From Hoplostethus atlanticus (taxonomy: Eukaryota > Chordata > Actinopteri > Trachichthyiformes > Trachichthyidae), in assembly GCA_034670405.1 (NCBI GenBank), contig JAXDDX010000055.1:248001-312000 (forward strand): DNA of 64,000 bases, read 5' to 3'. Position 1 is the stretch's first letter; the number at the start of each line of letters is the position of its first letter. Positions 24,501 to 33,876 of this stretch are shown here, one piece after another. Position numbers and translations under genes: made by a program. A model generated the notes under the pieces. It saw nothing but the letters and a program-made list of their open reading frames with translations, was not told where the DNA came from and did no database searches.

Positions 24501-25093
24501 TTAAAGCTGCACCAGGCAACACTCGGTTTTACCCATAAATCATGACGTTAGTAAACTAGGTACTTCTTAGACCTAAGTTTCTTCTTAGTGTCTGGTGGGG
24601 GCTGAGATGGTGAGGGGAAGATTTCAGTTAGTAGGGATGGGATGCTGTTCTCCTTTGCAGCCCCACTTTGTGATTGAGGCTGATGAGTCTATTTTCACCT
24701 AAAAATCTTGCCTAGTGCAGCTTCAATGTTCGTATTACTATAATGGCTCCATGAGTGAGGTAAGGATGCTTGATGAAAGGCATTTTTTCTCTGTGTTCAG
24801 GTGAAGATTCTCTGAGGAAATGTTTTGAGTATTTTGAAGAAATGGATGTCGACTACCACAAGAGGTTCTTCAGATGCCTTGGAATTAACGAAAACCTGAT
24901 CAAAAGTAGAGACCACCCCCACCATGAAGACAGACTCCATGAACTGCTGAATGTTTGGATGGAAAAGGTGGGCAAAGAAGCCAGCTTAAACGACCTGCTC
25001 GACGCGTTGCTTACTTTGAATCAAAGGCTAACGGCCGAGATCATCATGGCCCAGGCCATTGACAGTCATCATTATGTCCGTGAAAAGGAATGA
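18565..25093 (+). CDS. tnfrsf10b: TRAIL-receptor-like death receptor (TNFRSF10 type)
   Basis: Ten exons join in frame into 405 residues: 18565-18585, 21065-21206, 21418-21546, 21677-21788, 21970-22061, 22691-22780, 23108-23148, 23414-23674, 24305-24341, 24801-25093. Residues 1-24 form a signal peptide. Residues 36-154 hold cysteine-rich TNFR repeats (for example CCLNCPAG, CEECDTGTHTEHSNGLKQC, CQCKSGSFC). Residues 168-189 form a Val/Ala-rich membrane helix followed by WWRRR. A Pro/Ser-rich cytoplasmic linker follows, then a death domain from about 297 (LVPVN, LRKCFEYFEE, LLNVWMEKVGKEASLNDLLD, ALLTLNQRL). That death domain resembles TRAIL receptors (DR4/DR5). Such receptors bind TRAIL-type ligands and recruit FADD and caspase-8 to start extrinsic apoptosis. 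The zebrafish 'hematopoietic death receptor' belongs to the same group, so the gene symbol is approximate. No break is seen. Confidence 0.92.
18824..19001. mobile_element. palindromic MITE family M1, copy A (diverged)
   Basis: The left end AATTCGCCATACATATAATC and the reversed right end (GGTGAATGCTGAGTTGAA) match the ends of copies B and C. The core 'cggtgtattttggtggaag' also matches. The element is non-coding and lies in intron 1 of the death-receptor gene. Confidence 0.55.
19528..19730. mobile_element. palindromic MITE family M1, copy B
   Basis: The left arm TTCGGCGTACAAGTGATCC + ACCAAGCAGCAC is mirrored by GTGCTGCTTGGTGGATTAGA + TGCATGCCGA on the right. The core (cttccaccaaaaacacaccg) is in the opposite orientation to copy C. 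It lies in intron 1 of the death-receptor gene. Confidence 0.75.
20441..20948. mobile_element. MITE, copy 2 of the 9124-9566 family, inverted
   Basis: The segment TACCATAAACAAAAGAGACC through CCATTGGCCTTTCACTCC to the right end CATAGCACC matches the reverse complement of 9124-9566 along most of its length. It lies in intron 1 of the death-receptor gene. A CA-rich stretch near 20472 is an insertion relative to copy 1. Confidence 0.6.
21065..21206 (+). CDS. tnfrsf10b: tnfrsf10-like exon 2: signal core and first cysteines
   Basis: The acceptor TTGCCTAAAG joins in phase 0 to exon 1. The exon encodes VVFLSILLLKLTPGLGG (signal core and cleavage region) and the first cysteine-rich part, and ends GCTG|GTAAGC. 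Confidence 0.9.
21418..21546 (+). CDS. tnfrsf10b: tnfrsf10-like exon 3: cysteine-rich repeats 1-2
   Basis: A 129-nt exon between TTCAACAG and CGGGTAAT. It encodes GTYMKSPC, CEECDTGTHTEHSNGLKQC and CLKCTKC, a standard TNFR A/B module layout. Confidence 0.93.
21677..21788 (+). CDS. tnfrsf10b: tnfrsf10-like exon 4: cysteine-rich repeat 3, start
   Basis: A 112-nt exon after TCTTTCAG, ending AG|GTGAGG. It encodes VCSSIKDTECQCKSGSFCDP and CELCTKC. Confidence 0.92.
21970..22061 (+). CDS. tnfrsf10b: tnfrsf10-like exon 5: last cysteines and stalk
   Basis: A 92-nt exon completing the split Arg codon. It encodes CKEDEVMVRNCTSVSKTVC and a Thr/Ser-rich stalk (DSPTTVTTS) before the membrane helix. The NCT sequence is a possible N-glycosylation site. 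Confidence 0.9.
22691..22780 (+). CDS. tnfrsf10b: tnfrsf10-like exon 6: transmembrane helix
   Basis: A 90-nt exon encoding AVMIVVIAVAAVVVVVGVV and ALFVWW, followed by RRR as a stop-transfer signal. The acceptor is a tandem CAGCAG (22685-22690), so one extra Ala codon may be included by alternative acceptor use. Confidence 0.9.
23108..23148 (+). CDS. tnfrsf10b: tnfrsf10-like exon 7: juxtamembrane cytoplasmic segment
   Basis: A 41-nt exon after CTTCACAG, encoding AQSNPPDRLKAGL and ending TTG|GTGAGT. It is supported mainly by matching phases on both sides. Confidence 0.75.
23414..23674 (+). CDS. tnfrsf10b: tnfrsf10-like exon 8: cytoplasmic linker
   Basis: A 261-nt phase-0 exon between TTTTTTAG and AGG|GTGAGA. 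It encodes 87 residues rich in Pro and Ser (LPSPLFPTPSPQPSPVAP). It has no known domain and probably serves as a flexible linker. Confidence 0.8.
24305..24341 (+). CDS. tnfrsf10b: tnfrsf10-like exon 9: lead-in to the death domain
   Basis: A 37-nt microexon after CTTTTTAG encoding EDCQLPKLVPVN, ending in a split Gly codon before GTACGC. The LVPVN motif just before the death domain echoes LVP.N in TRAIL receptors. Confidence 0.8.
24501..24726. mobile_element. short inverted-repeat MITE in the last tnfrsf10-like intron
   Basis: The left end TTAAAGCTGCACCAGGCAA is mirrored by TTGCCTAGTGCAGCTTCAA at the right end. The element is 226 bp and non-coding. It ends 75 bases before the death-domain exon. 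Confidence 0.6.
24801..25093 (+). CDS. tnfrsf10b: tnfrsf10-like exon 10: death domain and stop
   Basis: The acceptor GTGTTCAG joins G|GT. The exon encodes EDSLRKCFEYFEEMD, HKRFFRCLGINENLIK, LHELLNVWMEKVGKEASLND and LLDALLTLNQRLTAEIIMAQ, the full death domain, then TGA at 25091-25093. Confidence 0.95.
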
Positions 25094-25330
25094 GCGGAGA
25101 ATTGTTTTCGGCAAGAGGGAGCCATGAGCCATGAGCCATGTAGGTATGTGAATCACGCCTATATTGTCAGGTACTTTCTGTAGTCGGCTTCTGAATCATT
25201 CCCTTGAAAATAGGGAGGAGGCAACACACAAGGCTGCCGCCCATGCAGGGCTTTGAATAGTGAATCTACTCAGCTGAGTGGAAACAATGGCGAATGTACA
25301 CAATGTGTCTATGTACACTACTACTGGTGC

Positions 25331-25336
25331 AATAAA
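25331..25336 (+). terminator. polyadenylation signal, tnfrsf10-like gene
   Basis: AATAAA 238 bases after the stop codon, followed by T/GT-rich sequence. Further AATAAA motifs near 26457 and 26719 could give longer 3' UTRs. Confidence 0.55.
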
Positions 25337-26135
25337 TGCATGTAATTGTACTGTACATGAGTTGTTCTGATCAAGAAATGCACTGAGGCTTTTTAAGTCA
25401 AACTTACTTGTTGAGCAGCAGGAATCGCAGGCCTACTTGCCTTTGCAAACACTCCAATGACAGCAGAAATGCAGTTTCTCTTTCTGCAAGTCGTACATTA
25501 TTTATTCTCTTCAGGCTCACGTGGAGTGCTGATTGAGTATTTAATTGTGAATAAGTACTTTGTTTACAGTCTTTTGTGTGCCTTTGTTTGCCTCAATACT
25601 TAAGGGACAAAGAGCCCCCAATCTCAGCACAGGTTGATGGTTTCAGACAATCACAAAGCTCTTTAGACATGATCATTGTGTGAAAGATGCACTGTTTGTT
25701 TTATTTATATTGGAGACAAAAGCTACAATCGTGATGAATTAATATATCTTAATTGTGACACTGACTGAACATGTGAAACATAAGGTGGAAAATACTTTGA
25801 TATATATTTAAGTTATGATGTTGAGCCCTGGTGGATAGTGAAGATTATTATTATTAAATTGTATCTTCCCCATCTGACTTTATTGTACGATCCCTTGTTC
25901 TCACTAGTGGATTGATATAACAGTGTTACCTTGAGGTGAGTTCAGCCTAATCTTGGTCACACGGCCATTTCTCCAGTGTCATTTTGTAGTTTTTAACTGC
26001 TTGAAGCACATGCTAGAACCTGGACCCATTTGGTCTCCGTCTCCTGTTAGTGTTGTCAATCACTTGTTACAACTCCTATAATCAACAACACAACAGGGAG
26101 CTACGGAAACACAAGAGCTCCGGAGAATTTTTATT

Positions 26136-26365
26136 GTATTTTTACCCTCGATTTATCCAGGGGAAGTCAGCTGAGCATGGATTCTCTTATTCAGCAACAC
26201 CCTCCTTCTCATTCATACAGTTTCACACTGGCCAGTAAAACCAGTCACTGAGCAGTGGAGCAGTTGGGGGTTAAGTGCCTTGCTTAAGGGGACCTTGGTG
26301 GCAGTTATTGAGGGAAGGGAGCGTTCTTCTCTTACTTGTAGGCTACTGCCGCTAAGTCAGCCTCC
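26136..26365. repeat. dispersed repeat family R3, copy 2
   Basis: It begins TTTATCCAGGGGAAGTCAGC and continues with 'gccttgcttaaggggacctt' and 'gagggaagggagcgtt', as in other copies. It is probably a fish SINE or MITE. It lies in the 3' flank of the death-receptor gene. Confidence 0.5.
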
Positions 26366-29097
26366 AAAATGAAACGGTCTGTTGTGCAATGGTCTGTATA
26401 GTTGTCTTATATTAAAATGATGACAATGCCTATGACCTGGCCTGCAACGGACATGAAATAAAACAGTCTGCCTTTAAGAGAATAGACACCTCAATGTTAC
26501 ACCAAACCTCAGTTTGTGTTTGTATTGCTTTTACATACTACTCTCTGAATTCTTGTAATATTTGTCAACCTGTCATCATTCCACTGTGGTTGTTTTTGCC
26601 ATTTCCTTTTTGTAAATTGCAATTTTTAGAGCAGAATTCAAGGAGTGTGCTTTTTTTTTCTTTTCCTTCTGAATGCAACTCAAGAGTAGGCTCTGAATAG
26701 CCTTTGTGCCTGCAGAGCAATAAAGGAAGTTGGAAGCAGATGGTCTTGCATTATGAATGAAATTTCATAATGTGTGTGAGAGCTTGTATGCATATTAAAA
26801 CATCTTTTCTCCTGTTTCTTTCCAATTTCCTCCTTTTTTATTATTTGAAGAAAAAAAATGTGTGTGTATAAGTTCATAATGCAACATTGCAGATGCCTTG
26901 CGCACTTTTTTTAAAACTTCGATTTGCATGATATAGATCTCCAAGTTAGGAGAACGAAGACTGAACTAGCACCGTTTGTGTACAGTCCCATGGCACATTA
27001 GTGGCGATGACAGACCTAATTAACCATCAGTGTATTTGAATGTGATCTCAGCTGTCGGCTCCTTAGTTGATCAGCCTTCATCTCTTCCGTGGAGAACACA
27101 GTAATGTGCTTATGATCACAAAAAGGTTTAGCTACAGTACATATATCAACACATTGAATCAGTCCGTGCAAAGGAAGCAACTTGTGTAACTTGAATTCAC
27201 ATGACATTGTTTGATTTCAATAAAGAGGTGGGAGGATTCATGATTTAAGTCACATTTGTACTTGCTTTTATTAATTGGATACTAGAGGAGTGATGTCGTT
27301 TGACATCACCTCTCATTGTCCTTGCAGAGGATGTATTTAAAACAATATAGATGTTAGAATTTGACAAACAAGTTCTGCATTTCATGTATAGCATACGATC
27401 ACTCCGTGTTAATTGATTCTGGTGTTTTATCATTATTTGACCGTGAAAAATAATGATGGGATTGCAGCGTCCATCAAGTCAAACTGCGGTGTGTTCATAA
27501 CGCCCTGATGAATCAGCTTTCTGAATGCGTCAAACTAAGAGCATGTAATATTCTTAAGTGTACCAGCCAAATTACCGTTGAGGAAAAGCAATTTGAACGT
27601 GTCCATCTCATCTGTTGAACATCTGCGAACTTGACACAAAACTGCAAAAAGCTGCTCGGTCGACGTTAGAATGTTTTGTTACATGAAATTGTGGTGATTT
27701 TGAAAACCGAGATCAGTGTGCGGCGTAGAGGAGGCCCCGTCCTCGTCCGTGAAGACGGTGGAGACAATTACTGCTTTCAATCTTAATTGCCGCTCACCCA
27801 AGAAGCTTGTCAACCTAACTGGCATTCCATTAGGAAATGCCAAGAGAGTTGTGTGCTTCAGGAATGGGGAAAAAAAGGAGGCAGGCTTGTAGGATAAAAG
27901 CTGAGAAGACATCCTTGGTACAGCAATCTAACTACACCGCATCAACTCACCCCAAGACAGATCCTTCAACTTGCCGTCTGTGATACAGCGATGATGACGA
28001 CGAACACAAATGCAATAATACCCCCTACCATCCAATAATCGCTCTGCACACCTGTGCTATTTGTGCCTCCCTAACTCCATCACTACAGACACAACTCGTC
28101 TTCTCCGTCAGTATCGCTAAGAACTCAAACAGAGGTTACATTCACACTAACTGTTGACTTGCAAACTAAAGGTGAGACTCTGCTAGAGGAAAATATGCCA
28201 GAGGCCGCATCCATGAAATGTCACTCTAAAAATAAATGTATCTGAGGCGAATCTACACGAAACAGAAGCACCGCTGATATGGTGGACCTGGGGTCAGATC
28301 CTTCCAGGATGACAAACCAGAAATGCAACAATATGTTGCACAATGTTAGATGATGAGGGTTTGAAGTACGTCAACCTTAAAGCTTCACCTAGCAGTCATC
28401 ACCTATCATGACTGCGTCCGCTGCTAATGACAGTGTGGTGGAAGATTTCAATCTGACACCGTGACAGCAGAAGTCCCTCAACCTCAGCAAGCAATCCATG
28501 ATAGTTGAATCCACTGCTGGTTTACATTATGGGTGCTCATGTGGAAGACTCGATGTATCTGAATCGTCTTGTTGGCTACGATTTGAAATGCCTCGTCTTG
28601 GAAGCTCTTCAACCTCAGCATTTCCGTGACAATCACTTCAAGATAGATAGAATCAACTGCTAATAATGAGGCTGTTCAGCGTTTGGAAGACTTCAATCAG
28701 AAACCTTGTCATTCGTCTGTTTGAGATGTCTGAAGCCACATGCACTTGATGCGAGTGAGTGATGAGGATGTGACGATTCTCAACCCAGAGGTTCCTCAGC
28801 CTCGCAATGGATGATACAAAAACCGTGTTAAAAACAAATGTTCTTTTTGACACTTTTTTCCTACACAACACAAGAAAATGGAGGAAAGAGAATAAGAATA
28901 AGAGAAAACAAAAAGAGCCAGACATACCTGAAGAACCCAGGGCCGTAAACTTTGATGTTTAAGTCATACTTTGACATGAGTTCACATATAATTACATTGT
29001 CAACAAAATCGGATCTCTTCACCGCAACAAGAAAGGTTGGAATTTCTTTTCGGGTTAGTATTATCATCACTTTGGACCTCGGCTAGCATTGTGGTAT

Positions 29098-29225
29098 CAG
29101 TCAAAATGGGATTCCCTGCATGCCTATCCCAGCATGCATTGGGCGGACGGCAGGAATACACCCTGGACAGGTCTTCTTGTGAACACGTAGAGAACATGCT
29201 AACCACTGAGCCCCAGAATGGAAAT
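29098..29225 (+). repeat. teleost dispersed-repeat fragment (CCTATCCCAGCATGCATTGG type)
   Basis: CCTATCCCAGCATGCATTGG + GCGG..GGCAGGAATACACC + CTGGACAGGTC, then 'gagaacatgctaaccactga', is a very common fish interspersed sequence. I recognise it from memory without an assigned class. Confidence 0.5.
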
Positions 29226-29904
29226 AATTATGTGAATGTTAGAGGAATAAGGAAAATCCTTGGTTGGTTATGCAGTGGTTTCAAGGCAAACAGCCAGATA
29301 CTGTAGCTTTAGGGATTCAGCAAGCTGCTTTTGCTTCCTTATGATGCAGCCCACATTCATCCTGAAGCACACCTTGATATTGCTACTGAATTATGACGGA
29401 GAGGAGAGATACTGGTCAATGTTACATACGGTACGACATTGCTTCGCTGAACCCCAGATCAAACAAAATGTGAAACATGGCAAAATGCATGCATTAAAAG
29501 GAGATCCAACCAATTAGGGGAAGGGCTTCATTTCTTTTTTAACGGGGAGGTGAATGTGCTTCGGTAAAACTCACCTGTGCTTCCAAGAACGCAGAGAGAG
29601 TAAAAAATACAGTATGAGTTTGAGGCAGAAACAATTCATCCTTCACCACTGTGTCCCCCGAAATGCTCTGATAGTACATGGTTTTTAAATGAGTAATATT
29701 AGTAGAAACAACTGTAGCTTAATCCATACCCATGAGTAATTCAGACCTTGTACCCATATTTCGCACCCATGATTATATAACCCCACAATTGTTTATATTC
29801 TAGTTTATTGGTTTGTTGTTTTTGCCATTTTACTGTTTTTATTGCTTATTTTAAATTCTATTTTGTCCCTTTCTCCCTGCTGAATCCTACTGCTTTTGTT
29901 TGCT

Positions 29905-29950
29905 GCAACGACCTCATTTCCCCAAGGGGATCAATAAAGTTTTCATCTTA
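29905..29950 (+). mobile_element. 3' tail of a non-LTR retrotransposon (+)
   Basis: CGACCTCATTTCCCCAAGGG + GATCAATAAAGTTTTCATC is the recurrent 3' end of fish LINE-type elements (TTTCCCC..GGGGATCAATAAAGT followed by short ATC repeats). Only the tail is recognised. Confidence 0.55.
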
Positions 29951-30360
29951 TTAATCTTGCTATTTTATTTCACCCTCCTTAAGACATGGATCAGAGTCCC
30001 ACAACCTAAAAGACCCTGCAGACCCTTTTGACTCCATTTGCTCTCACTCTTGATCAATTTGACTGCCATTTTCCTATCATTACTGGTAAGGGCCCCAAGA
30101 AGCCCAGCTGCCACTCCAGAGCATTAATTCGTGTTCTATTAAATTACAGCTCTATTGGCTCTCTACAGCTGCCCAAGGCTTTATGGTGCTGAAGGCAGAG
30201 ACCCAACCTCCTGAATTAAAAGGCCCCTGAGATTACATTGACGTCCAAGTATTGGTTACATTTGAAGGAAGGCAGGAAGCACATGAATGGTCTCACATAG
30301 TCTCACAGGGTGGGATCACAATGCAATCAAAACGCTGTTTCAGTTGCCTGAGGAGGGTGG

Positions 30361-30578
30361 TGTTCTTGTAGTAGTAACAGTAGTAGTAGTAGCAGTAGTA
30401 ATAGTAATAGTAGTAGTAGTAGTTGTGGTAATAGTAGTAACAGTTCTCACAGTAGTAGCCATAATAGTAATAGTAGCAGTTGGCAGACGCTTTTATCCAA
30501 AGCGACTTACAAAGGTGATAGTTGACACTCAGTGGGGATTGAACCCACAACCCTGAGACTGAGAGTCTCATGCTTATG

Positions 30579-30614
<36 letters not shown>

Positions 30615-30620
30615 ATAATA
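30361..30620. repeat. interrupted TAG/TAA trinucleotide array
   Basis: An irregular TAG-rich array (about 30365-30478) and a purer (TAG)n array (about 30579-30616) flank a SINE fragment. Long valine or tyrosine runs in the translations here come from this array and are not genes. Confidence 0.9.
30478..30578 (-). mobile_element. tRNA-derived SINE fragment inside the TAG array
   Basis: In reverse complement it holds a B-box-like stretch (GGTTGTGGGTTCAATCCCC) and the fish SINE tail TAAGTCGCTTTGGATAAAAG. It is bounded on both sides by TAG repeats. Confidence 0.65.
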
Positions 30621-32040
30621 GACACCAAAACACCAAAGAGGGACTGGTGAAGCATTTGAAAACATCAGTTCATGGAGTCTGTCAGAGGATCTGAAGGACT
30701 CTGATAACACGAGGCAGACTAGCATCCACTGAAAGCTTCATTCTTGTCTGTTTTAGGATGCCCAAGAGAACAGAATGCTTGAGGCCAGGGCTCAGGCCCT
30801 CAGTTTGAGAAGTATATTGATGCACCTTCCCTCACATGAAGAAGTCCTTGCCGAAAGCAAGTGCAAGAGCTATAAAGTTCAGAGAGGACTGTGATGAACT
30901 GCTGTGACTTTTCTTTTCCACTCACTGTTAGGGATGCTCCACTCAAACTCCTCGCCTAGGAAACTAGGAACGATGAATCTCCTGTTCAAAGCAGGAAAGC
31001 ACAGCTGTGAGCTTCGCTAGTAACAGAGAGAACAACACCATTACATCATTCTCATCGCTATGCAACACAAAAACTTAAAACTTTAACAATTTAACAACTT
31101 GCAAATCTAATTAGCATTAGCTAGCTAATCCGAAGTAACGAAGGGATTAACGTTGCTGAAATTAAAAATGGACCAGAGGAAGTTAGTCCATTCAGAAATG
31201 GAGGAGAGTTTTATCATCACATCCAGGAGCTCTGCCGTGATAGAGCCACGGGTTATTTTCACATTGCACCGTGGGTAAAGTTGAGACATGTTCAACTTGG
31301 AGCGCCCCAAAACACACTGCGCCCCCAAAGCATTAAAAATAACTGAAAAAAAGACAGGCGTCCTATGTGATCACAGTTCTAATCTGTATGTGTCCACGCT
31401 AACATCAAGTGTCAGTAAAGCCGCCATGTGATGTACACATGTGTTTGTATGTGCTGTTGTGTTAGACTGGGGTTTGATTTCGGGCAAGTTTGCCTTCGTC
31501 GTAAGTATACCGCCGCCTTTACTGCTCTGAGTGAGGCATTTCTCAGCCAATGCCAGCTCTGGAAAGCTTACACCATCTGCTGATTTAGAAAGTAAAAGAG
31601 CCAACACACAACACATTTTCAACTCAATAAATGTCAACAATGCATTGTTGAACAGCAAACAACAGGAGTTACATTTTATTGCATGAAATTCGTACCATAC
31701 TTTCTCTTAAAACAGTTTTGGTGATTAATGATATCAACATACAACATCTGGTGGCAAGGTGTTAGAAGTGTTCCCAGTGATTTATGAAAGAACCAACAAC
31801 CCAGAGACCTATTTGTTTTCAGGTGGAAACACTACTCAAGCGTTTTTCTCAAGTTGAAGTACTACCTCTTCAGTTAGATTTTACTCAAATCAGAATAAGA
31901 GTACTTAGCTAGGAAATTACTCAAGTAGAAGAGAAGCTCACAAAATATTCCCATCAAGCACTTCAATATTTAGATGTTCAAGCACATTTAGCCACTTCGG
32001 GGCAAAAATCATCAAGATTTTGTACATGTTCCAAAATAGG

Positions 32041-32075
32041 TAGGTACTTTATTGATCCCCGGGGGGAAATTTCTC
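32041..32075 (-). mobile_element. 3' tail of a non-LTR retrotransposon (-)
   Basis: TACTTTATTGATCCCCGGGG + GGAAATTT is the reverse complement of the GGGGATCAATAAAGT LINE tail type. No coding part is recognised upstream. Confidence 0.55.
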
Positions 32076-33329
32076 TCAAAATTTAATCAATTGCCCATTT
32101 TGGTTTATTTTCCTCCAAAAAGATTAAAAAAAAAAAAAATAGACAACACATTTTGATAAATTACAGGCTTACAGGGTCCATTTTGTATTACTTCCAACCC
32201 AATCACTTAATCATTAAGTCATATTTATGTCTTCCAAAATTGGAGTAAGGCGCTTAAGAGGCCTTGAGGGCAGCATTTCATTGTGATTTTACAATGGCAG
32301 TCATTGTGAAAATGTAATTACGGGAAGGGTTTGTATGAATGTATTCAAATATTGTATTTTTTATTCACTTGCTCAAATTATCATCATAAATTGTAATGTC
32401 ATAGTCAACTGTTGACGACATGGGCTAGTCTGAAACCACAAGGTTTTATCCAACCACAGTCATCTATCTCGTTTCCATATCAGCTAGTGAACAACTGCCT
32501 CTTCCCGCCTCCAGGAACATTCAGCAGCTGAGTCAAGACCGGAGGTTATTTTGCCTTCACATTAAAAGCTTAAAATGTGCCACTTTTGTAAAAAACATTG
32601 GATTGCACAGAACATTTTGGAAAATAACGTGAATTATGTATTTCTCAAATACACTCTTGTCACTTTGTACTTCGTACTTTGTATTTTAGACGTATGTTCA
32701 GAAATAAGGGTTAAACATTAACAAAGTTAAACATTTTTATTAGGACATCTGCATCTTCATTTACAGTAGGTAAATTAGAAACTCAAGAACATACCAGAAA
32801 ATGATTACTATTATACAAAGTCCCAGTAAATTGCGTAATGTGTTAGCTGGGGGTAAAACAGAAACGAAGAGCGTCTACAATCACCAATGCTGGGGAACAG
32901 CTGGCTACTAGTCAGAGCAAATGCTGACCGGTATTCGGCTACTGCCTCAAGATGGAGCCAAAAGACAACGGATTTTAAGGTCATTTTGCAACATTGAGCC
33001 ATCTGCAGCCCTGTTCATTCAATATGGTTCTCCATTCATTCTATGGTTTCTCCGTGTCTTGGGTTTACATTGGTCATTGTCATTACAGCTGTAAACTACC
33101 ACACAAGCTGCGAGGCAGAACAGAAAACCCATAAATGTTAGTAATCCACACTCGTTCCCATAATTCCCACTATTACAGTCTATTTAACGTGTTGAAATTG
33201 TCGTCAGCATAGTTTATACAACCCCGCAATTATTTATATTACTTATATATTACTATATTAACTGTTATTTGTATTGCTTATTTTCATAGTCTGTGTGCTT
33301 GTAATCTATTTTCCTTTCAGCTTTGGATG

Positions 33330-33620
33330 TTCAGATGGACTGTGCGGCGCGCTGAGAGCCAACAAGACTACATTTCCCACAAAGCCTTGTGGCGTAAATA
33401 AGGAAATGTTTTAGCAGCTGAGTTGTCTTCCTGACTTTAATGTCTTACCTGTAGACACAGCATTGTTTTGGACCTGACGCTACTCTTCAGTCATCTCTAT
33501 AGATATGGAGGTTTTGTAAATGAGGTAGGCTACTGGACGGACCTCTTTGACTTTTTGGACAGTGTGTGTGTAAGATAACTGGTATAGGCTATGTGCGTCA
33601 CGCACATCACTCATTTAAAA
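33330..33620 (+). promoter_or_regulatory. probable promoter region of cyb561a3
   Basis: GACTACATTTCCCACAAAGC (about 33367-33386) closely resembles the ZNF143/Staf promoter motif (ACTACATTTCCCAGAATGC type). A palindromic GTGCGTCACGCAC (about 33594-33606) resembles a CRE-like site. They lie about 1.5 kb before the start codon, compatible with a 5' UTR exon; a donor-like GAG|GTAGGC at 33524 is a candidate. Motif-based inference only. Confidence 0.4.
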
Positions 33621-33696
33621 AAACCCTGTCAATTTAATGTTGCCTTGCTTATCGAGAAAGACGCGAGTTGAAATTACCAATCGGTAGGAGACATTC

Positions 33697-33876
33697 TTCA
33701 ATTCGGCATACATCTAATCCACCAAGCAGCACTTTATTTCAGGCAAATGTCAACTTTTAGAAGTGGTTTACACTGCTCGCCAAGGTGTGCTATGGTGGAA
33801 GAACCGACGCCGATTGTGAAAGTCGAAACGTCATTGAAATACGTGGTTTGGTGGATAATATCCATGCCGAATTGAA
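33697..33876. mobile_element. palindromic MITE family M1, copy C
   Basis: TTCAATTCGGCATACATC at the left is mirrored by TATCCATGCCGAATTGAA at the right, with the adjacent ATCCACCAAGCAGCAC and GTGGTTTGGTGGAT also complementary. The element is 180 bp, in the 5' region of cyb561a3. Confidence 0.8.

Larger units (their letters stand above)
25360..33330. other. intergenic region between tnfrsf10-like and cyb561a3
   Basis: About 8 kb without a supportable gene. It contains repeat R3 (26136-26365), a fish dispersed-repeat fragment (29098-29225), LINE tails (29905-29950 +; 32041-32075 -) and TAG arrays flanking a SINE (30361-30620). 'Tactcaagtagaag'-type sequence lies near 31840-31935. A degenerate, weakly leucine-rich block is discussed in the findings (28400-28810). 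Confidence 0.55.

Noticed and set aside
28653-28925. 90-codon reverse open frame with a hydrophobic start (MSGSFCFLLFLFSFLHFLVL)
   Set aside because: It looks signal-like but has no continuing domain or intron structure. It partly overlaps the degenerate block reported in the findings.
30365-30616. Regular repeats considered as a CRISPR array
   Set aside because: They are simple trinucleotide repeats with no spacer structure, in a vertebrate genome.
30287-30725. Valine-rich and tyrosine-rich open frames resembling membrane helices
   Set aside because: They are translations of the TAG/TAA trinucleotide arrays, not proteins.
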